A DNA stretch of 15,360 nt, taken from contig PMCY01000006.1 in NCBI GenBank assembly GCA_003154255.1, positions 5,579 through 20,938 of the forward strand, given 5' to 3'. This document shows positions 8,484 through 14,309 of this stretch, piece after piece; position 1 is the first letter of the stretch, and every line of letters begins with the position of its first letter. Under the pieces are notes generated by a model. It had not been told where the DNA came from and made no database searches. It worked only from the letters and a program-made list of their open reading frames with translations. This DNA is from Candidatus Aminicenantota bacterium (GTDB taxonomy: Bacteria > Acidobacteriota > Aminicenantia > Aminicenantales > UBA4085). The position numbers and the translations under genes are program-made.

Positions 8484-9508
8484 ATCCTTGGCTTGACCAT
8501 TGATCGAAGAAACTCAAGATCGAATCCGATCCCCCAGCTGATTTGCATCACGATCATCGCCCCGGCCGCTGCGATCCGCACTCCGGGCGCGGGACGATCG
8601 CTCCGTCCGGCGGAGGGAATAAGCGCCGCCGCGAGAAAAACCGCCGCGCCGTAAGCCGCGGGAAAGAGCCACAACAAGGGGCGCCAGGCGCCGCCCACCA
8701 TCGCGGCCGCCAGGATCGGAATAAAAACCGGGGGAATGACCTGGCGCCAACCGGTCACCCGGCGGTGCTTCCGGGTCGTGCGGGCCCGGCCCCGCCCATA
8801 AGAAAAATATTGCCGGGCCAGGGCGGAAAACGTCTTGCGGGGAAAATAGATGACCCGGAGATTGTGGTCCAAATAGATTTTCCGGCCCGCCTCGAGGAGG
8901 CGCAGATTCAACTCGGCGTCTTCATTCGTCCGCAGACCGGCATCATAGAGGCCGATCTCCTCCAGAACACTTTTCCGGAAAGTACCCAGGTAGACCGTAT
9001 CCGTGAATCCGCTTTTAGTCCCAAGATGGAAGCGGGCGTTTCCGACGCCCAGGGGATGCTGCATGGCCAGGGCAACGGCCTTCTGCCGGAGGGTTGCCCC
9101 CCTCGGCTCCATAACGCCCCCGACATTGGCCGCGCCTTCAGGTTCTTTGGCCTTGAGAAGATCGACGCAATTTCTGACATAACCCGGAGGAAAGAGACCA
9201 TGGGCATCGGCCCGCACGATGAATTCCCCGCGCGCCGCGCTGATTCCCGCGTTGAGACCGAAGGCCTGATAGCGGTCGGGGTTGTCGATGATCCGGATCG
9301 CGGCATCCGGACCGCAAACGCCGCGGTTTTTGGCGAATTCCTCCACGACCCGGCGTGTCCCGTCGACGCTCCCGCCGTCCAGGACAAGGACTTCACCCTT
9401 GGCCAGGACCCAGTCGTCGACGAGACTCTGCAGCGCGCCGAGGATCCCCTCCTCTTCATTGAGGCAGGGCATGAGGACGCTGATGAGCGGCGTTCGATTC
9501 TCCGTCAA
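8480..9508 (-). CDS. Family 2 glycosyltransferase, ExoA-like
   Basis: A 342-residue GT-A-fold, inverting glycosyltransferase, probably adding one sugar to the lipid-linked repeat unit at the cytoplasmic face. Motifs: PLISVLMPCLNEE (7-19) for nucleotide binding, LVLDGGSVDGT (41-51), RYQAFGLNAGISAARG (79-94), RADAH (99-103; D101 in the DXD-like position), TNEDAEL (194-200) with the likely catalytic base, and QYFSYGRGRA (233-242). Two to three C-terminal hydrophobic segments (about 255-330) anchor it. The pattern is that of succinoglycan ExoA-type enzymes. The start is a TTG at 9508: an in-frame TAA lies seven codons upstream and the next in-frame ATG falls inside the nucleotide-binding strand. 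A GGGGAAG sits just before the TTG at short spacing. Donor and acceptor are unknown. Confidence 0.92.
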   Translation of the reverse strand: MTENRTPLISVLMPCLNEEEGILGALQSLVDDWVLAKGEVLVLDGGSVDGTRRVVEEFAKNRGVCGPDAAIRIIDNPDRYQAFGLNAGISAARGEFIVRADAHGLFPPGYVRNCVDLLKAKEPEGAANVGGVMEPRGATLRQKAVALAMQHPLGVGNARFHLGTKSGFTDTVYLGTFRKSVLEEIGLYDAGLRTNEDAELNLRLLEAGRKIYLDHNLRVIYFPRKTFSALARQYFSYGRGRARTTRKHRRVTGWRQVIPPVFIPILAAAMVGGAWRPLLWLFPAAYGAAVFLAAALIPSAGRSDRPAPGVRIAAAGAMIVMQISWGIGFDLEFLRSMVKPRI

Positions 9509-9684
9509 ATCTTCCCCGTGATTTTATAAGTAAAGTCTGACGCGTAAATGCGTTGCCATCCGTCCTCGGTTGGAAGGCGATTCGCCGAGATTCCTCCCGT
9601 CACACAGACTATATAAGCGGCCCTTTGAGGAGATTCCGTCATAATGGGAAATCTATCAAAAAAGAGGGGCCCGCCGACCGCCAT
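9505..9684 (-). CDS. Doubtful small ORF (59 aa) ending at the ExoA-like gene start
   Basis: ATG at 9684 opens a 59-codon frame whose TGA (9505-9507) overlaps the TTG start of the GT2 gene (TTGA), an arrangement like the true junctions in this cluster. The product begins MAVGGPLFFDRF and ends TYKITGKI, with no recognisable domain and no clear hydrophobic helix. It lies directly after, and in the same frame as, the 24-codon ORF 9685-9759, separated by a single TAG. Third-position G+C looks lower than in the flanking genes, which argues against strong coding. It may be chance, a leader, or the 3' part of a broken gene. Confidence 0.22.
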   Translation of the reverse strand: MAVGGPLFFDRFPIMTESPQRAAYIVCVTGGISANRLPTEDGWQRIYASDFTYKITGKI

Positions 9685-9759
9685 CTAAATCGTTCCAGCG
9701 ACGAAAGCGGCTCCGCAAACAAAAAGACATTTACGGATGATGTTGATGATCGCTCGCAC
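9685..9759 (-). CDS. Possible 24-residue hydrophobic mini-ORF with good ribosome-binding site
   Basis: A GTG at 9759 is preceded by GGGAGG with six bases between, one of the best Shine-Dalgarno sequences in the window. It opens 24 codons, VRAIINIIRKCLFVCGAAFVAG plus two residues (with a break after residue 20 for reading: VRAIINIIRKCLFVCGAAFV, then AGTI), ending in TAG at 9685. A short positive N-terminus followed by a hydrophobic stretch looks like a signal anchor. The frame continues open after the TAG to 9505, so this could be the 5' end of a gene interrupted by one stop codon. It could equally be a small membrane peptide or chance. Confidence 0.25.
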   Translation of the reverse strand: MRAIINIIRKCLFVCGAAFVAGTI

Positions 9760-9788
9760 GGTCCGCCTCCCAGCGGGAAATAATCAGT

Positions 9789-10013
9789 CTATGGAAGAGG
9801 AATAAGCGCGATAATGATGCCGACCATAACGACGAGGGCCCCCAGGATGATTTTCCGTTTGACCGCGGCCGGCGCGTCACTCTTCGATCCGCCCCTCCGG
9901 TCGGCCCGTCCATAAATCGCGCGACTCGCGACGGCCAGCAGCCAAGCAGCGCCGACGATCCACATCCCCTGTTTCAGAAAAACGCGGAAAGCAAATTCCA
10001 CGGTCTCTTTCAC
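9789..10013 (-). CDS. Small two-helix membrane protein, unknown function (74 aa)
   Basis: I do not recognise the family. A GTG at 10013 overlaps the TGA of the polymerase/ligase gene (GTGA, 10010-10013), and AGGGGG lies seven bases upstream, so this start is well supported; longer readings of the frame only run back over the neighbour's coding sequence. The 74-residue product has an N-terminal amphipathic stretch (KETVEFAFRVFLKQG), a hydrophobic helix (about 17-31, MWIVGAAWLLAVASR), a basic and polar loop (RADRRGGSKSDAPAAVKRK), and a second helix (about 56-74, ILGALVVMVGIIIALIPLP) at the extreme C-terminus. Tight coupling to the O-antigen polymerase-like gene suggests it is co-translated with it and may be an accessory or stabilising subunit. 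That role is inference. Confidence 0.72.
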   Translation of the reverse strand: MKETVEFAFRVFLKQGMWIVGAAWLLAVASRAIYGRADRRGGSKSDAPAAVKRKIILGALVVMVGIIIALIPLP

Positions 10014-11281
10014 AAGGATTCCCCCTGTTTTTCGGAGGGCCTCATGAAACCATGATTTCGACCATAGATGTAAATGCTCGTGATCATGGCTAGCGATATC
10101 CAAAAAACGATCCCCGGTTTGGCTCCCAAAGGAATCGCATCGCCCATTCCGAACAATACATAGGCGAAAATCCCCGCCCCCAATCCTCGCGACGTCCCCC
10201 GGATCCATTCCGGCAAGGCCGATTTTCGCACTTCCACCGTCATCCCAAATATCCCGATGAGGATCGCCAAATATGCGGTCAGCCCGGGGATCCCGAGCTC
10301 AGCGGCCGTGTGCAGAAACTGATTGTGGGCATGAGCCATTTCGTAGGTGAACTTGGGCGTTCGCCGCAGCTGATCCATGCCGATTCCGAAAATGGGATGC
10401 GCTTTAGCGACGTTCCAGGCATCCTGCCAAATGAGGGCGCGATATTCGCTCTTGTTGTTCACGCTGCTCAGGATTCTCTGATTCAAGATTTGGTTGGGTT
10501 CACTCCGCATCAAGGGAAGGCCCACGGCTATGGCCAAAAGAATAACGGCCAATCCGGCCTTCAGGGGGCGTTTCCGCTCACCCATCAGCCATAGAGCGAT
10601 CGCCCCCGAAAACCAGGTCCCCAATGATCGGGAGTAAAAGATGGCGCTGGCCTGGATGACCAGCATGAAGGCTAGGGCCAGGAAAAGAAATCCTTTCATC
10701 CGGCCGGACGCATACCCATTGTTTCTTTTGGCTAAAAGAAATATCTGCATCAGGCCGAGGGGAAAAAACAAGAGAAGAGTCCCCCCCAGCGGATTGGGAT
10801 TGACGCCGACTTCGGCGCCTTTAAGTCCGAGATTAATCCGCGGTATTTTTGGCAATTTGGATTCAATGGAAAGAAAACTCGGTTTCGAAGAATTATAGCC
10901 CCCTAACGTACCGATGATAGCCAATAATAATCCTATTGTTAGAAATCCGATAATCGCATTTTTCATTCGTTTCGGCGTCTTCAGCATATCCACGAGCATA
11001 TAAAATACGACGACTCCATAAACCAAGCCGGCTATTTTTCCCGTGCTCGATCCGATCTCTTTGACGACAAAAATCCCGGCCAAGGCCATGATCAGAAGCA
11101 GGCCGATCGCGGCATCCATCGGTGTTTTCGGCAGCAATCTCCCTTCGAAGATCCCCCGAACGATGAAGATAACAGCCACCAACACCAACAGGAGCCAATT
11201 CCAATTCTCTTTCGGAAAAACAAATAGCGGCCCCATCAAGATCAGGAGGCCGATCGAAACCAGATCGAGATGTCTTTTCAT
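10010..11281 (-). CDS. O-antigen polymerase/ligase-like membrane protein (Wzy/WaaL family)
   Basis: A 423-residue polytopic inner-membrane protein, the usual size for the family, with about ten hydrophobic segments. The Wzy_C region is clear: FYSRSLGTWFSG (215-226), RALIWQDAWNVAKAHPIFG (281-299), GIGMD (299-303) and HAHNQFLHTAAELGIPGL (317-334), the periplasmic loop with the conserved histidines. It should polymerise lipid-linked repeat units or ligate glycan to its acceptor in the periplasm. It is the simpler of the two such proteins here, lacking the soluble tail seen on the other. ATG at 11281, 65 bp downstream of the GT4 stop; a GGTGAG immediately precedes the ATG but is too close to be a good ribosome-binding site. 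Its 3' end is coupled to the 74-residue membrane protein. Confidence 0.87.
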   Translation of the reverse strand: MKRHLDLVSIGLLILMGPLFVFPKENWNWLLLVLVAVIFIVRGIFEGRLLPKTPMDAAIGLLLIMALAGIFVVKEIGSSTGKIAGLVYGVVVFYMLVDMLKTPKRMKNAIIGFLTIGLLLAIIGTLGGYNSSKPSFLSIESKLPKIPRINLGLKGAEVGVNPNPLGGTLLLFFPLGLMQIFLLAKRNNGYASGRMKGFLFLALAFMLVIQASAIFYSRSLGTWFSGAIALWLMGERKRPLKAGLAVILLAIAVGLPLMRSEPNQILNQRILSSVNNKSEYRALIWQDAWNVAKAHPIFGIGMDQLRRTPKFTYEMAHAHNQFLHTAAELGIPGLTAYLAILIGIFGMTVEVRKSALPEWIRGTSRGLGAGIFAYVLFGMGDAIPLGAKPGIVFWISLAMITSIYIYGRNHGFMRPSEKQGESL

Positions 11282-11346
11282 CTCACCAATTGAGGATGGA
11301 TCCGTTCTCTTTCGCCGGAAGGAATATCCTTTCGTATTTTTTACGC

Positions 11347-12531
11347 TCAGTTTTCTTTATTTAAAAAAGGCAACAACAATTCCAAATAACTTTTCGTCCC
11401 GGTGATAACATCGTATTGGTTTTCGGCGGCTCTTCGAGCGTTTTGCCGCATTCGTTGGAGGAGATCTTTATCGGCAACAAGTCGACGAATGGCTTCAGCG
11501 AGCTTATGAGGTTTTCCGGGCGGGACGCAAATACCACAATCAATTCTCTTTATCAATTTTGCAAGATCAGAATCCGGTGGTGATACGGCGACAATTGCTC
11601 CCCCGGCCGCTAAGGAGGTATAAGTCTTACTGGGCATACTTATGCCCTTGAATTCAGTACTTATCGAAACGATATGACAGTCTGCCGACGTTAAAGAATA
11701 CTGTAATATTTGAGTCGGTTGAATAGGCAATATCAATAAATTCGGAAGTTTTTTTTGTTTTGCAAGTCGCCCTATCTCTTTTTCATGCGTTCCACCACCT
11801 ATTAGGACGAACTGCACATCGACGAGATCAGTGAGCATTTCGGCTGCTGAAATGATGCTTTCAACATCGTGAATCGCACCGAAAGAACCGCTATAGAGAA
11901 CAACGAACTTGTTCATAAGTCCATGTTTATGAGCGAATGGATTCTCGGCACGATTTATGGGCCGAATTTTTCGGGTATCGGCCCAATTCGGTATGATCGG
12001 AATAAATATAGGTTCATTCGGGCTGAGATGCGACAACAAAGTAGACTTCATATCGTCGCTTAATGTGATAACGAAATCCGCTTGACGAAGTGAAGCCGCG
12101 CTTAACTTTCTCAATACTCGGCTTATAAACTTCCCAGCATGGATCATCCCCATCCGTTCCATAACATCGGGATAGATATCATAAACAAGGACAACATAAC
12201 GCATTCCTGTAATTTTTTTGATCGCTGGGCCCAACCATGGAACTATAGGAGGATTAGTCACCAGAAGCGCCCGTGCCGATCGGCAACGCATCATCGTTAT
12301 AACTGCTTGGACGGAAAATATTCCCCACGTGAATATTCGACGCCATGAAGGCGCTTTGGCCAACTCACAGCCCGGGATATAAGATAAATTCGGATTTTTA
12401 AAATCTGAGTAGGTCAGAGGTCCTGAGAGCAACTTCACTGATATGCCGGCGTTCACAACGGCATTCACTACATCGCTGAATAGTCTTCCAATCGATTGGT
12501 TAATAACTAATAACTCTCTATACATTTTCAT
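11347..12531 (-). CDS. Family 4 glycosyltransferase, WbuB-like
   Basis: A 394-residue retaining GT-B glycosyltransferase, presumably extending the lipid-linked oligosaccharide in the cytoplasm. The N-terminal half has VTNPPIVPWLGP (91-102) and YVVLVYDIYPDVMERMG (112-128), typical of the WbuB subgroup. The C-terminal half has VVLYSGSFGAIHDVESII (210-227), FVLIGGGTHE (241-250) and the donor-binding FKGISMPSKTYTSLAAGGAIV (294-314), which takes the place of the usual E-x7-E motif. The GT4 beginning MKMYRELLVINQ lacks the common glycine-rich first strand loop (GG), so the extreme N-terminus is somewhat short. ATG at 12531 directly follows a TAA (12532-12534) that ends an open frame in the spacer; no Shine-Dalgarno is visible. 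Codon use is clearly more AT-rich than in the genes to the left. Confidence 0.9.
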   Translation of the reverse strand: MKMYRELLVINQSIGRLFSDVVNAVVNAGISVKLLSGPLTYSDFKNPNLSYIPGCELAKAPSWRRIFTWGIFSVQAVITMMRCRSARALLVTNPPIVPWLGPAIKKITGMRYVVLVYDIYPDVMERMGMIHAGKFISRVLRKLSAASLRQADFVITLSDDMKSTLLSHLSPNEPIFIPIIPNWADTRKIRPINRAENPFAHKHGLMNKFVVLYSGSFGAIHDVESIISAAEMLTDLVDVQFVLIGGGTHEKEIGRLAKQKKLPNLLILPIQPTQILQYSLTSADCHIVSISTEFKGISMPSKTYTSLAAGGAIVAVSPPDSDLAKLIKRIDCGICVPPGKPHKLAEAIRRLVADKDLLQRMRQNARRAAENQYDVITGTKSYLELLLPFLNKEN

Positions 12532-12654
12532 TTATCGGAAGACGATAGTCTCTATAGTTGAGTAATTTTTTAACGTAAATGTGCGCGGAATATTTTTATG
12601 CAGCGCCGCTCTGTCGAAAGTAGCCAAATATGAAACATGGATGAATGAGTTCCT
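12532..12654 (-). pseudogene. Probable 3' remnant of a lost gene upstream of the GT4
   Basis: A 40-codon frame is open from just after a TGA to a TAA directly adjoining the GT4 ATG, and it lacks an ATG, GTG or good start of its own. Its translation includes HVSYLATFDRAALHKN and TLKNYSTIETIVFR, which has the look of a protein C-terminus. A second frame, from a GTG at 12683 (VIAALSRSHEGTHSS), would join it near 12640 by one frameshift, giving about 50 residues that read continuously. The stop-start contact with GT4 fits a former operon neighbour whose 5' part is gone. I cannot name the family; a methyltransferase tail is only a guess. Chance cannot be excluded at this length. Confidence 0.33.
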
Positions 12655-12717
12655 TCATGTGATCGAGATAGGGCGGCTATCACCTAAAGTGGTAATACCA
12701 TTCGCGCTGAAGCCTCA

Positions 12718-12752
12718 CCAAAAACTGGCCCGGCTAAAATTATAGTTTTTGG
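12718..12752. repeat. Perfect 9-bp inverted repeat just after the GT2 stop
   Basis: CCAAAAACT at 12718-12726 is the exact reverse complement of AGTTTTTGG at 12744-12752, with a 17-base spacer. It begins 11 bases past the stop codon of the GT2 gene on the transcribed strand. The arms are A/T-rich and the T-run is inside the stem rather than after it, so it is at best a weak intrinsic terminator or a transcript-stabilising hairpin. An AAAGGAGG sequence lies between the stop and the repeat with no usable start behind it. Confidence 0.45.
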
Positions 12753-12763
12753 GCCTCCTTTCT

Positions 12764-14122
12764 TTATTTATTTTCTTCGCATTTTTCGATATTCGAATCT
12801 TGTTTTGGATTGATCTTTCTCCATTCTGTCTCATGAGGAAAAGAGCTCCCCTTGCCTTTGGCGCGAATCTTATATGCGAAAGATCGGGCAACCATTTTAC
12901 TTATTAATGATAGACTCATATCAGAATATACTTGATATATATTTTGCGCTGCGTATGCGGCATCGAATATATTTTGAACATTATATGAATCTGCAGCCAA
13001 AAAGAATGCACTCGTATTAATCCCGTATCCTTCAAAATGAGCCCTCTTCCGGCAACGCTTTGTTCGACGGACGTTATCCCGAAAAAACTCTCCTAACCCA
13101 TGTATTTCGGCAATTTGATTTAAAATCTTTAATTCCCGGCAGATTCTCTCATCTCCATACAACCCGTGCGCTAATTCTTTTATTCCACCCAATAATACTT
13201 GCCGATAATTTATGGGCGGGAAACGGCCAGGCCATCCCGGCAAATCCCTCGCCGTGAGTAAATAATCAACAGTCATTATCGTAATCAACGGTGAATACGG
13301 CTGCGATGCTAATTCACTGTGCATTGTTTTTGATGTAACGTTATTAAAGAATATCTCGGATGATTTTTTAGCGTTTTCATCATTCGACAAATAGGACAAC
13401 CCCTGAGAAGCGGGCGAGAGTCCGAAGATTGAAAATGGTTTCGCGGAAAACGCATAACGGGAAACCTCGCCAGCCATTACAATTCCCGAATAGCCATCTG
13501 GAGTCGGACAGGAATAAAATCGTCCCTCTGGAGAGCGATTGCGTACCCTTTCAATTATCTTAGTCGATGCAACTCCTTTGACATAAAACATAGGAGATTC
13601 AACATCACTTGAATATTGAAGGTTCCTTGCTTGTCGGCATAAAAAACGATGGGAGTCAATTATTCTTATACCCTTTTGATGATTGATAGATAATTGTGCT
13701 TTCAATCCACGGGCATTAGGATAGGAGTATATTGGTGCAGGCCAGGCCAGCAAATCCATGCCGGTATCGCATAGTACTTGACACATTCCTTTTATTCCGT
13801 CGGGCAACAATCCATCATCTCCTCCCAGGGCAATAACAAATCCGGGTTTAACTTGCCGCAGCGCATATTCAAAATTATCACGCATTCCTGTCCCCACCCC
13901 TGGTGAGAGATACCGTATTCGAGAATCTCTGCGGGAAGCCTCTTCGACAACATCTCGTGTGTTATCTATACTGCCATCATCTGACACAATGACTTCCAAT
14001 GGTTCATAATTTTGAATCATGCAAGTTCGTAAAGTATGCAACAAATATTCAGCCCGATCTTTACATGGTATTATTACCGTAAAAAGGGGCGACGTCGTTT
14101 TGGGCTGATTATCTGATTTCAT
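12764..14122 (-). CDS. Family 2 glycosyltransferase with long C-terminal region
   Basis: A 452-residue cytoplasmic GT-A enzyme. Motifs: FTVIIPCKDRAEYLLHTL (14-31), LEVIVSDDGSIDNT (42-55) and IALGGDDGLLPDG (97-109), where GGDDG holds the metal-binding acidic pair. Farther on, TPDGYSGIVMAGEV and FSIFGLSPASQG resemble the acceptor-side segments (S-P-D-x-Y-S-G and S-I-x-G-x-S-x-x-S) of a GT2 subgroup common in O-antigen and capsule loci. Residues from about 280 on form a mostly helical region with no motif I can assign and end in a lysine- and glutamate-rich tail. No membrane helix is evident. ATG at 14122 has no clear Shine-Dalgarno. The gene is the most AT-rich in the window, and the sugar it transfers is unknown. 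Confidence 0.87.
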   Translation of the reverse strand: MKSDNQPKTTSPLFTVIIPCKDRAEYLLHTLRTCMIQNYEPLEVIVSDDGSIDNTRDVVEEASRRDSRIRYLSPGVGTGMRDNFEYALRQVKPGFVIALGGDDGLLPDGIKGMCQVLCDTGMDLLAWPAPIYSYPNARGLKAQLSINHQKGIRIIDSHRFLCRQARNLQYSSDVESPMFYVKGVASTKIIERVRNRSPEGRFYSCPTPDGYSGIVMAGEVSRYAFSAKPFSIFGLSPASQGLSYLSNDENAKKSSEIFFNNVTSKTMHSELASQPYSPLITIMTVDYLLTARDLPGWPGRFPPINYRQVLLGGIKELAHGLYGDERICRELKILNQIAEIHGLGEFFRDNVRRTKRCRKRAHFEGYGINTSAFFLAADSYNVQNIFDAAYAAQNIYQVYSDMSLSLISKMVARSFAYKIRAKGKGSSFPHETEWRKINPKQDSNIEKCEENK

Positions 14123-14170
14123 GGTTAACGAAAATGCTATTACCGCTTATTAACAATTTTGAAAAATGAT

Positions 14171-14305
14171 TCAACTTCCACAAACCCTAATTTTGTGAAA
14201 ACGAATAAATTCAAGATCCCCGATAGATTGATAACTCTCAGCTAAAAAACGATACACTATTGCCCTAAAACAAAAGGCATCGCAGGGCCGAACGACCGGA
14301 AACAT
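14171..14305 (-). CDS. Doubtful 44-residue ORF in the spacer after the epimerase
   Basis: ATG at 14305 lies four bases after the epimerase TAG and opens 44 codons to a TGA at 14171. The product starts MFPVVRPCDAFCFRAIVYRF and ends FHKIRVCGS, with no helix, motif or known family that I can see, and no Shine-Dalgarno before the ATG. The position suggests coupling to the epimerase, but the AT-rich spacer allows such frames by chance. It may be a real small protein, a remnant, or nothing. Confidence 0.17.
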   Translation of the reverse strand: MFPVVRPCDAFCFRAIVYRFLAESYQSIGDLEFIRFHKIRVCGS

Positions 14306-14309
14306 AAAA

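Noticed and set aside
9515..9545. Sigma-70-like promoter before the ExoA-like gene (TTTACG, 16 bases, TAAAAT)
   Set aside because: The predicted transcription start would leave a leader of only about eight bases before the TTG, cutting into the ribosome-binding site; probably chance.
10014..10208. Upstream extension of the 74-residue gene to a 139-residue protein
   Set aside because: The extra N-terminal part is only an alternate frame over the polymerase/ligase coding sequence; the GTG at 10013 has a Shine-Dalgarno and the standard overlap.
12718..12752. Intrinsic terminator splitting the operon after the GT2
   Set aside because: The stem is AT-rich, the loop is long and no T-run follows the stem; termination here is not convincing.
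14125..14165. Promoter-like TTGAAT...TTAATA before the GT2
   Set aside because: Spacer of 15 bases and AT-rich background make it no better than chance.
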